Source: an uncultured Halioglobus sp. (GTDB lineage Bacteria; Pseudomonadota; Gammaproteobacteria; Pseudomonadales; Halieaceae). Taken from it: a stretch of 10,327 nt of DNA. The translations under genes and the position numbers were made by a program. The notes below the pieces were generated by a model that made no database searches, was not told where the DNA came from, and worked only from the letters and a program-made list of their open reading frames with translations. Shown here in pieces: positions 1-7,439 of the stretch (within the stretch, counting starts at the first letter, position 1; the number at the start of each line of letters is the position of its first letter). The stretch covers positions 1 through 10,327 of the forward strand of contig CAJQQW010000397.1 of the NCBI GenBank assembly GCA_905480565.1. The letters run 5' to 3'.

Positions 1-237
1 GACGGATGTATGGGGTGGCCCGAATATGGGCCCTATGATGGCATTGTCGTCACTGCAGCACCGCAACGCATCCCCGAGGAACTGCTCTCGCAACTTGCGG
101 TCGGTGGCCGGATGGTGTTGCCGGTGGGCGGCGATACTCAAGATCTTCACATTGTAACCCGTTCCTCGTCGGGTTATGAAACGGAGGTGGTGGAATCGGT
201 GTATTTTGTTCCCCTCCTGCCTGGCAAGGAGCGCTAG
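1..237 (+). CDS. pcm: Protein-L-isoaspartate O-methyltransferase, C-terminal part
   Basis: This is the last 78 codons of a gene whose 5' part lies outside the window; the reading frame is open from base 1. Pcm uses S-adenosylmethionine to methylate the abnormal isoaspartyl carboxyl that forms in ageing proteins, starting their repair in the cytosol. The visible part carries the C-terminal family blocks: the PYDGIVVTAAP strand (E. coli has FDAIIVTAAP), the IPEELLSQL helix, the GGRMVLPVG strand-turn, and the terminal FVPLLPG. The full E. coli protein is about 208 residues, so roughly 60% is missing here. It ends 3 nt before the DUF368 gene, so the two are probably co-transcribed. pcm next to nlpD and rpoS is the usual gammaproteobacterial order. 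Identity is very secure; the internal ATG at 10 is not the start. Confidence 0.95.
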   Translation, partial: DGCMGWPEYGPYDGIVVTAAPQRIPEELLSQLAVGGRMVLPVGGDTQDLHIVTRSSSGYETEVVESVYFVPLLPGKER

Positions 238-240
238 GCA

Positions 241-1167
241 ATGGGTGTCGCCGGGGTATTCCTGCGCGGCCTGCTCATGGGCGCTGCCGACATTGTGCCG
301 GGCGTGTCCGGCGGCACGGTAGCTTTTATTACGGGCATTTACGATACCTTGCTCGACAGTATCCGCTCAGTGAATATCGCGTTTTTTCGGAAGGTCGTGA
401 CTCTCGATATCGCAGGCGCATGGGAGCAGGTGAACGGCCGTTTTCTGCTGCCACTTCTGCTCGGTATTGTGACCAGTATTTTTTCCCTGGCGCAATTGGT
501 GTCATGGATACTGACGCACTACCCGGTGCCCCTGTGGGCTTTTTTCTTTGGTTTGATTCTCGCCTCCGCACTTGTTTTGCTGCAATCGGTGCAGCAGTGG
601 CGCCCGGTCCGGATACTCTGTTTGGTGGCAGGTACCGCGGTAGCGCTGTCGATTGCACTGTCGTCTTCGGTGGGTCTTGAGATGGGGTATGGGGGGGTGT
701 TCCTGGCGGCTTTCCTCGCTATCTGCGCCATGATACTGCCTGGCATTTCCGGCAGTTTCATTCTGGTGCTGCTCGGAATGTACAACGCGGTGCTGCTCGC
801 CATCAAGAGCCTTGATCTCACTTTTATCCTAGTGTTTATGATTGGCGCCGTCTGTGGCTTGATGTGCTTTTCCCGAGTTTTGCATTGGCTGCTGGAACGT
901 TTTCAGCAGGCCACGATGGCTGTGCTCACGGGTTTCCTGTTTGGCTCGCTCGCTGTAGTTTGGCCCTGGAAGCGGGTGCTGGTCTGGATAGAACGCAGTA
1001 ATGGTGAATTGAAGCCCGCGCAGCAACTGCCTGTGATGCCAGCGGATTTTGAACTTTATACGGGGCAGGATCCACAGATACTGCTATGCCTTAGCCTGAT
1101 GGCGGCGGGTTTCGCGGTTGTCTGGTTTGTCCATGCGCGGTGGGGCTCCTCTGCGGCGGGTGGATGA
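241..1167 (+). CDS. DUF368 membrane protein, undecaprenyl-phosphate translocase (PopT-type)
   Basis: A 308-residue polytopic inner-membrane protein of the DUF368 family. Members of this family (PopT) have been reported to return undecaprenyl phosphate, the lipid carrier of peptidoglycan and O-antigen synthesis, across the cytoplasmic membrane. The sequence shows two related motifs: GAADIVPGVSGGT near residues 14-26 and AMILPGISGSF near 163-173. Each is followed by hydrophobic residues and a GIY/GMY turn, as expected for an internally duplicated, inverted-topology transporter. The rest is a series of hydrophobic segments (around residues 67-90, 95-115, 125-140, 150-190, 195-215, 225-245, and a last one near 283-300). 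The start is supported by AAGGAG at 226-231, 9 nt upstream of the ATG. It follows pcm by 3 nt and its end abuts nlpD. Family assignment is secure; the transport role is inferred from relatives. Confidence 0.88.
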   Translation: MGVAGVFLRGLLMGAADIVPGVSGGTVAFITGIYDTLLDSIRSVNIAFFRKVVTLDIAGAWEQVNGRFLLPLLLGIVTSIFSLAQLVSWILTHYPVPLWAFFFGLILASALVLLQSVQQWRPVRILCLVAGTAVALSIALSSSVGLEMGYGGVFLAAFLAICAMILPGISGSFILVLLGMYNAVLLAIKSLDLTFILVFMIGAVCGLMCFSRVLHWLLERFQQATMAVLTGFLFGSLAVVWPWKRVLVWIERSNGELKPAQQLPVMPADFELYTGQDPQILLCLSLMAAGFAVVWFVHARWGSSAAGG

Positions 1168-1183
1168 TGGTTGGGGACGGGCT

Positions 1184-2050
1184 GTGCTTGCACGAATTTT
1201 AATAGGGTTTTTTCTTGCCGCGCTGGTTGCTTGTGCGACGCCTACGCGGGCGCCGATCGAGGACCGGGTCGCACAGCCTGCTCGTCCTGATTACAGGGTC
1301 AAGCAGGGCGATACTCTCTATTCTATTGCGTTCAGTTATGGGCTCGACTACCGCAAGGTGGCTGCGGCTAACGATATTACGGTGCCTTATACGATTTACC
1401 CGGGGCAGTATATCCAACTGGCGGAAGCAGCGGTTGTTCCCCTCGCGGAACCTGTTCCCGTAGTGGTCACAAATGAGGAAAAACCTCCCGCGCGAGGAGT
1501 GTCTGAGCCAGGCGCGGTTTCTCCTGTGCCTGCGGTGAATGTGCCCGCTGCCGTGATTCCCAAAGCGCCGGTGGCGTTGGTCAAAAAGCCTGCAGCAGCT
1601 TCACCACCGGTTACACCTTCCGTGGCCAAGCCCAGCACTGCCCCGCCCCAAAAAGTATCTCAGGGCCGAGTGACACTGGGTGAGGTGAAGTCCTGGCGCT
1701 GGCCGGCATCGGGGCCCGTCACTCGCGGCTATTCAGGCAGCGTGCACAAGGGTATTGATATCGGTGGAGGCCGGGGCGACCCGGTGGTCGCAGTGGCACC
1801 GGGCAAGGTGGTCTATGCCGGAACCGGTATCGTGGGTTTCGGCGAGTTACTGATCGTAAAGCACAACGAGCAATACCTCAGCGCCTACGGACACAATGAC
1901 CGACTCCTTGCGGCGGAGGGCGACATGGTGTCCGCCGGGCAGACTATTGCGGAAAAGGGCAGCTCCGGGACTGATTCTGTGAAGCTACATTTCGAGATAC
2001 GTCGTGAGGGGAAGCCGATTGACCCGCAAAGGGTATTGCCGCGACGCTAG
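1184..2050 (+). CDS. nlpD: NlpD-type lipoprotein, LysM plus LytM (M23) domains, amidase activator
   Basis: With the GTG start at 1184 (GGGGA at 1173-1177, 6 nt before it) the protein has 288 residues and begins with a lipoprotein signal ending in LVAC, lipidated Cys17. In-frame starts at 1118 (TTG) and 1133 (ATG) would overlap the DUF368 gene more and add up to 22 residues. Residues 37-79 form a LysM peptidoglycan-binding domain (YRVKQGDTLYSIA...YPGQYIQL). Residues about 80-165 are a Pro/Ala/Val-rich linker, and about 170-285 a LytM/M23 domain. That domain keeps H188 and D192 (HKGID), H237 (YGHND) and H269 (KLHFE), but the first His of the usual HxH is Lys267. E. coli NlpD is also catalytically degenerate and acts by activating the amidase AmiC at the division septum; the same role is inferred here. 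Position just before rpoS is typical. Confidence 0.93.
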   Translation: MLARILIGFFLAALVACATPTRAPIEDRVAQPARPDYRVKQGDTLYSIAFSYGLDYRKVAAANDITVPYTIYPGQYIQLAEAAVVPLAEPVPVVVTNEEKPPARGVSEPGAVSPVPAVNVPAAVIPKAPVALVKKPAAASPPVTPSVAKPSTAPPQKVSQGRVTLGEVKSWRWPASGPVTRGYSGSVHKGIDIGGGRGDPVVAVAPGKVVYAGTGIVGFGELLIVKHNEQYLSAYGHNDRLLAAEGDMVSAGQTIAEKGSSGTDSVKLHFEIRREGKPIDPQRVLPRR

Positions 2051-2071
2051 TGGCACCGCGTTTGAGGCATT

Positions 2072-2099
2072 ATGACAGTGGAAGACGGCCGCCTATAAA
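2072..2099 (+). promoter_or_regulatory. Candidate sigma70-type promoter for rpoS
   Basis: ATGACA at 2072-2077 (5 of 6 to TTGACA) and TATAAA at 2094-2099 (5 of 6 to TATAAT) are separated by 16 nt. Transcription would start near 2106 and give an rpoS leader of about 115 nt. In E. coli the main rpoS promoter lies inside nlpD; here the best-looking site is in the intergenic region, 22 nt after the nlpD stop. This is a consensus match by eye, not mapped. Confidence 0.5.
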
Positions 2100-2182
2100 T
2101 TAGTAATAACTAGCGTTTTTTGGTGGCTCTTTCCGGGGATTGCATTTTGCGATATTTCTGGGTTAGTCTGATTGGCCGCGCG

Positions 2183-2204
2183 CGCGAAGGGTTGCATGTT
2201 CGCG
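2183..2204 (+). promoter_or_regulatory. Inverted repeat / hairpin in the rpoS leader
   Basis: CGCGAA at 2183-2188 and TTCGCG at 2199-2204 are a perfect 6-bp inverted repeat with a 10-nt loop (GGGTTGCATG). It sits at the 3' end of a run of alternating G and C (about 2177-2186). It ends 18 nt before the rpoS ATG, next to the weak ribosome site AGG at 2218-2220. It could be an RNA hairpin affecting rpoS translation or a DNA operator. There is no U-tract, so it is not a terminator. Function is speculative. Confidence 0.3.
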
Positions 2205-2222
2205 GAATAAAAAGAATAGGTA

Positions 2223-3344
2223 ATGGGCATGGAATCGACGACTGCAGGTTCGAAAAGGATTTCGAAATCAGCGAAAGTAGCAAAGGATGCCAAGGTTGCG
2301 AGTAAAACCGCCACTTCCTCCGAGAAAATCAAACGCAAAACAAACGCACGAACGCCTCAGGCGGCAGCGGTCAAAACTGCCTCGAAAGTAACGCGCAAGC
2401 GCAATCCGTCGAAAACCAGTGACAGCAAATCCAGCAAAACGAAAACCGTTGCGGCCGAGGGCGCCGACGACCTTGCCGATGCCATCTCCGACATGCCGCG
2501 TAAGCCGAAGAAAGTGCTGGACGCCACCCAGTTATACCTTAACGAGATTGGTTACTCCCCATTACTGACCGCCGATGAAGAAAAACACTATGCTCGCTTG
2601 GCCCTGTCCGGGGACGAGGCGGGCCGCAAGCGCATGATAGAGAGCAACTTGCGGCTTGTGGTTAAAATTTCCCGGCGCTATATCAACCGCGGCCTCACGC
2701 TTCTGGATTTAATCGAGGAAGGTAACCTGGGTCTGATCAGGGCAGTGGAAAAGTTTGACCCTGAGCTGGGCTTCCGATTTTCCACCTACGCCACGTGGTG
2801 GATTCGTCAGACCATTGAGCGCTCCATCATGAATCAGACGCGAACTATTCGTCTGCCGATCCATGTGGTGAAAGAGCTCAATGTATATTTACGTGCTGCC
2901 CGTGAGCTGACCCAGAAACTCGACCATGAGCCGACGGCCGAAGAAATTGCCGCCATGCTGGATAAGCCTGTGGCGGATGTGAAACGCTTGCTGCGTCTGA
3001 ACGAGCGAGTCGTTTCCATGGATACACCAGTAGCCTCTGATTCGGATACTACGATGGTCGACATGATTGCCGATATACAGGTTTCTGATCCTTCCCAGTT
3101 GCTGCAGGACACGGACATAAAGTCCAATATATCCGTCTGGCTTGAAGAACTTTCCGAAAAGCAGCGGGAGGTGGTGGCGCGTCGTTTCGGTTTGCGCGGG
3201 CATGAGAGTAGTACGCTCGAAGAGGTTGGCCGCGAAATTGGTCTCACCCGGGAGCGCGTGCGTCAGATTCAGGTGGAGGCGCTGCGACGCCTGCGCGGTA
3301 TCATGGAAAATCAAGGTCTCAGCGGCGACTCCCTCTTCAGCTAA
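2223..3344 (+). CDS. rpoS: RNA polymerase sigma factor RpoS (sigma-38) with basic N-terminal extension
   Basis: The stationary-phase and general stress sigma factor, which directs core RNA polymerase to stress promoters. From residue 98 ([18 protein letters not shown]) to the end it follows E. coli RpoS closely. Region 2 includes NLRLVVKI and [19 protein letters not shown]; region 2.4 is [15 protein letters not shown] (188-202). Region 3 is [21 protein letters not shown], and the region 4 helix-turn-helix is about 332-351 ([20 protein letters not shown]). Lys217-Glu218 align with K173-E174, the RssB recognition site in E. coli. At 373 residues it is about 40 longer than the E. coli protein. 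The extra length is at the N terminus: residues 1-75 hold 16 Lys and 5 Arg against only 4 acidic residues, whereas the E. coli N terminus is acidic. An ATG at 2229 is an alternative start and is better spaced (8 nt) from AGG at 2218-2220. Identity is certain; the start may be off by two codons. Confidence 0.96.
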   Translation: MGMESTTAGSKRISKSAKVAKDAKVASKTATSSEKIKRKTNARTPQAAAVKTASKVTRKRNPSKTSDSKSSKTKTVAAEGADDLADAISDMPRKPKKVLDATQLYLNEIGYSPLLTADEEKHYARLALSGDEAGRKRMIESNLRLVVKISRRYINRGLTLLDLIEEGNLGLIRAVEKFDPELGFRFSTYATWWIRQTIERSIMNQTRTIRLPIHVVKELNVYLRAARELTQKLDHEPTAEEIAAMLDKPVADVKRLLRLNERVVSMDTPVASDSDTTMVDMIADIQVSDPSQLLQDTDIKSNISVWLEELSEKQREVVARRFGLRGHESSTLEEVGREIGLTRERVRQIQVEALRRLRGIMENQGLSGDSLFS

Positions 3345-3561
3345 CGGGTTGTAACTCACTGCCGGTTAAAAGCCAACCGATGCTCTCACCTCCTGCTGCT
3401 GAGGAACTGCCGCTCCTTCTCGCAGTCATGCCAGATCCGGTGCCGACAGAGGCATAAGTTAATTCAGCAGTTTCTACCACGTAATATGACCGTATCAAAC
3501 AATGCATGCAGCGCCGGTGTGGGTATGCTGGAGATCTGATTTCTTTATTGGAGCAGGAGCC

Positions 3562-4014
3562 ATGGCAGAGAATATTCGCAAGCAACTGAACTTACCCGAT
3601 CTCAATCAGGTGGGTTTTGTTGTCCGTGATCTGGAAGCCGCGCTAGCCCTTTACGAGCCAATGTTTGGCCCTTTCTCGACGATGGATCCGGGTCCGATGA
3701 CCTACGATTACCGCGGGCGAGAGGAAGAGTGTGAGATGCGTCTTGCCTTTGGTACCAGCGGTGATGTGGAGATTGAATTGATTGAGTGGGTTTCCGGCGG
3801 CTGTCCCCACAAGGAATTTCTCGATGCCGGCCGCGAAGGCATGCATCATCTGCGGTTTATCGTCGAGGATCTCGAAACCACGGCGGCGCATGCGAAGACG
3901 TTTGGATACCAGACAATCTGGAGTAAGCGCTATGGCGACGGCCTCGCTGTCGCCTACCTGGAACGTGAAAACGATCCGCTGGTCATAGAGTTTTTTGAGA
4001 ATCATCACGGTTGA
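3562..4014 (+). CDS. VOC (glyoxalase/epimerase fold) family protein
   Basis: A 150-residue protein of the vicinal-oxygen-chelate superfamily, with two beta-alpha-beta-beta-beta modules in one chain. Module one starts at LNQVGFVVRDLEAALALYEPMFG (residues 14-36) and ends at VEIELIEW (69-76). Module two starts at MHHLRFIVEDLE (94-105) and ends at LVIEFFE (140-146). The layout resembles methylmalonyl-CoA epimerase and the Glyoxalase_4 group. By that alignment the metal ligands would be Gln16 (usually His), Glu72, His96 and Glu143. The start at 3562 is preferred to the upstream in-frame ATG at 3502 because GGAG at 3550-3553 lies 8 nt before it and the fold begins only after it. The gene stands alone between rpoS and the convergent fdxA. 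The fold is secure; the substrate is unknown. Confidence 0.82.
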   Translation: MAENIRKQLNLPDLNQVGFVVRDLEAALALYEPMFGPFSTMDPGPMTYDYRGREEECEMRLAFGTSGDVEIELIEWVSGGCPHKEFLDAGREGMHHLRFIVEDLETTAAHAKTFGYQTIWSKRYGDGLAVAYLERENDPLVIEFFENHHG

Positions 4015-4350
4015 AGTATTGCGGCAAACCGCCTCGCGCCGGGATGAAAGTCTGGCGGGCGTTGAGTGCGATTGTTGAATTGCGGTGTTCGGTTTTCATG
4101 CTACTGCGCCAGTGCATCTACCGGCATTATGTTGGCGCCTATGTCCAGAATAAACTCCCCTTGGTGTGTAAAATAAACCTTAGAAGAGTCGATCCATTGA
4201 GTAGCGCGTCGCAAATCATATGGTCTTTATCGACAGACTCCGCCGCATCAAGCAGTTTCTCGAGGGTGCGCTGAAAGTTGTCGGTGTGGCGGTTGCGGCG
4301 ATGAAGCCGCCCAGTATGGCTGGGCAGCGGATGAGAGCGAATCGCAGGCC
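4015..4350. other. Intergenic stretch without a convincing gene
   Basis: Between the VOC gene and the fdxA terminator I see no supported gene. Open frames exist: one from a TTG at 4011 to 4274 (+), one from 4375 to 4139 (-), and a 56-codon one from ATG 4220 to 4390 (+). None has a good ribosome site or a recognisable domain. The 4220 frame runs through the terminator. The part 4140-4240 is visibly richer in A/T than its surroundings. No tRNA, repeat or insertion-sequence end was seen. It may hold a small RNA or decayed sequence, but nothing in it proves either. Confidence 0.4.
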
Positions 4351-4385
4351 AAAAAAAACCCCGCCATGCTGCCATGCCGGGGTTT
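4351..4385 (-). terminator. Rho-independent terminator of the mutS-fdxA unit
   Basis: Read on the - strand, AAACCCCGGCATG (4385-4373) pairs with CATGGCGGGGTTT (4368-4356) across a 4-nt loop, with a single G/G mismatch. A run of eight T (4358-4351) follows, its first three T inside the stem. It lies 15 nt after the fdxA stop codon. On the + strand the stem is followed only by TTTATT, so it would act weakly if at all on transcripts from the VOC gene. Confidence 0.88.
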
Positions 4386-4399
4386 ATTGATGCGTGCAG

Positions 4400-4723
4400 T
4401 CAGCGCTCCAGCATTGCCAGTTTGTTGGGCTTGCCGGCCCACTCTTCTGCGTCTGCCGGTGCTTCTTTCATCTCGGTGATGCAGGGCCAGACTTCGCCCA
4501 GCTCCGCATTCAGTTCGAGAAAAACCGCCTGGTCTTCCGGGAGCTCATCTTCCGAAAAAATGGCGTCTACAGGGCATTCGGGCTCACACAAAGCGCAGTC
4601 AATACATTCATCAGGATGGATAACGAGGAAATTGGGCCCCTCGTAAAAACAGTCTACAGGGCAGACCTCTACGCAGTCAGTGTGCTTGCATTTAATGCAA
4701 TCTTCTCCAACAACAAACGTCAT
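4400..4723 (-). CDS. fdxA: 7Fe ferredoxin FdxA ([3Fe-4S][4Fe-4S])
   Basis: A 107-residue soluble electron carrier, almost colinear with Azotobacter ferredoxin I. Cysteines at 9, 17 and 50 match the 3Fe-4S ligands, and 21, 40, 43 and 46 the 4Fe-4S ligands. Cys12 and Cys25 match the two non-ligand cysteines, as in [17 protein letters not shown] and [11 protein letters not shown]. The C-terminal half has the family blocks [26 protein letters not shown] and the terminal LER. The frame stays open upstream to 4819, but the family begins with MTFVV, so the ATG at 4723 is chosen; AGAGG lies about 10 nt upstream of it. It is downstream of mutS on the same strand with a 133-nt gap, and ends at a strong terminator. 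The electron-transfer partner is not shown by the context. Confidence 0.96.
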   Translation of the reverse strand: MTFVVGEDCIKCKHTDCVEVCPVDCFYEGPNFLVIHPDECIDCALCEPECPVDAIFSEDELPEDQAVFLELNAELGEVWPCITEMKEAPADAEEWAGKPNKLAMLER

Positions 4724-4856
4724 TCGGGATATGCCTCTAAAAAAGTACGGATCAACTAAAGGGCGGTAGTTTACCTGTGGGGAAAGCATAAATGAACCCC
4801 TGACAGCAGGTATTTCCACACATTTAGAGGGGGCTCACAGGACGCGTTTCAACGTC

Positions 4857-7424
4857 TTAATTTTTCAGTTTTGCGCAGAGTGCATATAAGAAATCCAATG
4901 CCTGTCGCGGGGTGAGCGCGTCCGGCTCTATTGCCTCGAGTGCCTCGAGGGCGGGGTGTGGCTTCGGCGCGGTGAATAAATCCACCTGGGCTGGCGCCGG
5001 GATTATAGGCTCGATAACCGCGGAGTTCGGCGCGCCCTGTTCCAGTTCGCGCAGTTTGTCGTGTGCCGCCGCCAGTACGCCTGGTGGAATGCCGGCCAGT
5101 TTGGCCACCTGCAGGCCGAAGCTGCGGTTTGCAGGCCCCTCCTTGATATTGTGCAAGAAAACGACGTGATCTTTGTGTTCGGTCGCGTCCAGATGCACGT
5201 TGGCCATTGTGGGGCAGCGGTCCGGCAAGCTGGTCAGTTCAAAATAGTGAGTGGCAAACAAGGTAAATGCTCTAACGTGTTCCGCCAACTGCACGGCAGC
5301 GGCCCAGGCAAGGCTAAGTCCATCAAAGGTGCTTGTGCCGCGGCCGACTTCATCCATCAAGACCAAGCTGCGCGGTGTCGCATTGTGCAGGATATTCGCG
5401 GTTTCGGTCATCTCCACCATAAAGGTGGAACGTCCGCCGGCCAAATCATCCGAGGAGCCAATGCGGGTAAAAATCCGGTCCAACGGTGATAGCCTTACCG
5501 ATGAAGCCGGAACATAACTGCCAATGTGAGCGAGCAGCGCGATGACGGCATTTTGCCGCATATAGGTTGATTTACCCCCCATGTTCGGACCGGTAATCAG
5601 TAACATGCGTCGGTTGGGGTCTAGCAGGGTGTCATTGGCAATAAAGGGTTCATCCAATACCTGTTCCACTACGAGGTGACGCCCGGACACGACTTCAAAC
5701 ACCTCCTCATCGCAAAATTGCGGTTGGCACAGGCTCAGCGATTCCGCGCGTTCTGCGAGATTGGCCAGCACATCGATTTCCGAGACGGCCGCGGCGGTGC
5801 TCTGCAGAGCAGCCAGCGGCTCGTTGAGCCGCTCCAGCAACTCATCATAAAGCGCTTTCTCCCGCGCAAGAGCGCGGCTCTTGCTGGACAGCGCCTTGTC
5901 TTCGAATTCTTTCAGTTCCGGGGTGATAAAACGCTCGGCATTTTTCAGGGTCTGGCGGCGAATGTACGTCTCGGGAGCCTTGTCTGATTGCGTGCGACTG
6001 ATCTCAATGTAATAGCCATGCACGCGGTTGTAGCCCACCTTTAACGTGTTGATACCGGTGGCCTCCCGTTCGCGCTGTTCGATTTCCAGCAGGTACTCTC
6101 CGGCATGGGTGCTGATCTGGCGCAATTCGTCCAGCTCTTCATCATATCCATCTGCGATAACGCCACCGTCCCGGATAACCACCGGCGGGTTTTCGATAAC
6201 GGCACGGTGCAGCAGGTCGCATAGACCGGGATAGTCGCCGGCTTGCGTTGCCAGTGCTTCGAGCAGGGGTGCGTGCAGCACAGACAGTTCCGTCCGGAGG
6301 CAGGGCAGCGCTCCCAGGGAACTGGCCAGTCGGGTCAAGTCCCTGGGGCGAGCGGAGCGCAGTGCGATCCGCGCCAGAATTCGCTCCATATCTCCGACCG
6401 GTTTTAGCGCGTTGCGCACAGTCTCGTAGATGTAGTTTTCGCAGAGGGCCTGAATAGCGGTTTGCCGCAAACGTAGGTGCGTTGTGCTTGTTAATGGCCT
6501 GTGCAGCCAGCGTCTAAGCATGCGGCTACCCATGGCGGTAATGCTTCGATCCATGACCGACAGCAGGGTGTTGCTGTCGCCACCGGTCAGGTTAATATCG
6601 ATTTCCAGGTTACGCCGGGTTGCGGCGTCCATGATGATGCTGTCTTCGCGGCTTTCAGCTTGAAGTGCACGAATATGGGGCAGGTTGCCGCGCTGAGTAT
6701 CCTTTACGTATTGCAACAAGCAGCCGGCCGCGCCTATTGCGAGATCCATATTTTCACAGCCAAAACCCTGCAGGTCATGGGTTTGACACTGTGTATTCAG
6801 TGCGCGCCTTGCGGCTTCCTGATCAAACTCCCAGGCGGGCTGACTGCGTGCGCCCTGTCTTGCGGTTACGCTCGGGTCCAGAATTGATTCATGATAGAGC
6901 GTTTCTGCAGGGTCCAGCCGTTGCATTTCACTGCTCAGTGACTCCTCACCGCTGATCTCCAGTAGTCGAAAGCGCCCGGTACTGAGGTCCAGATAGGCGA
7001 TGCCGTATTGGTCTTCGCACTGGTTAAGGGCCAGCAGAAAATTATCCAGCTTGTCTTCCAGCAGAGCTTCATCGGACAGTGTGCCCGGGGTTACTACACG
7101 CACGACCGCCCGCTCCACCGGGCCTTTGCTGGTAGCCGGGTCGCCGATTTGCTCCGCGATGGCAACGGATACCCCCGCTTTGACCAGGCGGGCCAGGTAG
7201 CTCTCCGCTGCGTGGTAGGGTACGCCGCACATGGGAATGGGCTCGCCGGCGGACTTGCCGCGGGCTGTCAACGTGATATCCAGCAGTTCAGCTGCCTGCT
7301 GCGCATCCTCGTAAAACAATTCATAGAAGTCGCCCATGCGGTAGAACACCAGGTCATGGGGGTGGTCGGCCTTGATGCGCAGAAATTGCTGCATCATGGG
7401 TGTATGTATAACTGACTGATTCAA
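4857..7424 (-). CDS. mutS: DNA mismatch repair ATPase MutS
   Basis: MutS binds mispaired and looped bases and, with MutL, starts methyl-directed repair. At 855 residues it equals the E. coli length (853). The N-terminal mismatch-binding domain has GDFYELF with Phe33 and Glu35 (the F-x-E reading motif), then [13 protein letters not shown] and [19 protein letters not shown]. The ATPase domain has Walker A GPNMGGKS at 612-619, Walker B LVLMDE with Asp691-Glu692, then GRGTSTFDG and an ATHYFEL block. The C terminus ends in [11 protein letters not shown], like the E. coli tetramerisation tail. The start is a TTG at 7424 with an in-frame TAA at 7442-7440. It gives HTPMMQQ at residues 7-13, as in E. 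coli, but no clear ribosome site is visible. ATGs at 7397 or 7394 are alternatives but would shorten the conserved N terminus. Confidence 0.97.
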   Translation of the reverse strand: MNQSVIHTPMMQQFLRIKADHPHDLVFYRMGDFYELFYEDAQQAAELLDITLTARGKSAGEPIPMCGVPYHAAESYLARLVKAGVSVAIAEQIGDPATSKGPVERAVVRVVTPGTLSDEALLEDKLDNFLLALNQCEDQYGIAYLDLSTGRFRLLEISGEESLSSEMQRLDPAETLYHESILDPSVTARQGARSQPAWEFDQEAARRALNTQCQTHDLQGFGCENMDLAIGAAGCLLQYVKDTQRGNLPHIRALQAESREDSIIMDAATRRNLEIDINLTGGDSNTLLSVMDRSITAMGSRMLRRWLHRPLTSTTHLRLRQTAIQALCENYIYETVRNALKPVGDMERILARIALRSARPRDLTRLASSLGALPCLRTELSVLHAPLLEALATQAGDYPGLCDLLHRAVIENPPVVIRDGGVIADGYDEELDELRQISTHAGEYLLEIEQREREATGINTLKVGYNRVHGYYIEISRTQSDKAPETYIRRQTLKNAERFITPELKEFEDKALSSKSRALAREKALYDELLERLNEPLAALQSTAAAVSEIDVLANLAERAESLSLCQPQFCDEEVFEVVSGRHLVVEQVLDEPFIANDTLLDPNRRMLLITGPNMGGKSTYMRQNAVIALLAHIGSYVPASSVRLSPLDRIFTRIGSSDDLAGGRSTFMVEMTETANILHNATPRSLVLMDEVGRGTSTFDGLSLAWAAAVQLAEHVRAFTLFATHYFELTSLPDRCPTMANVHLDATEHKDHVVFLHNIKEGPANRSFGLQVAKLAGIPPGVLAAAHDKLRELEQGAPNSAVIEPIIPAPAQVDLFTAPKPHPALEALEAIEPDALTPRQALDFLYALCAKLKN

Positions 7425-7439
7425 TTGAAGAAGTTCTTT

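Noticed and set aside
2889..3359. 156-codon antisense frame opposite rpoS, and a 137-codon one at 2834-3247
   Set aside because: They are shadows of a highly conserved gene; composition and lack of ribosome sites give no sign of coding.
3345..3561. Possible terminator or promoter after rpoS, e.g. CGGTT/AACCG around 3363-3380 and TAATAT at 3482-3487
   Set aside because: The 5-bp stem has no T-tract and the -10-like box has no good -35 partner at 16-18 nt.
4220..4390. 56-codon frame on the + strand beginning MVFIDRLRRIKQFLEG
   Set aside because: No ribosome site, no recognisable family, and it runs through the rho-independent terminator of fdxA.
4724..4819. N-terminal extension of the fdxA frame by 32 residues
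   Set aside because: FdxA proteins begin with MTFVV; the extra residues match nothing in the family and lie in the intergenic region after mutS.
4931..4950. Direct repeat TGCCTCGAG twice in tandem
   Set aside because: It lies in mutS and encodes a short LEALEA segment of the variable linker before the C-terminal helix; not a mobile or regulatory repeat.
7008..7415. 135-codon + strand frame opposite the mutS 5' end, and others across mutS
   Set aside because: Mirror frames of a certain gene in moderately GC-rich DNA, with no independent support.
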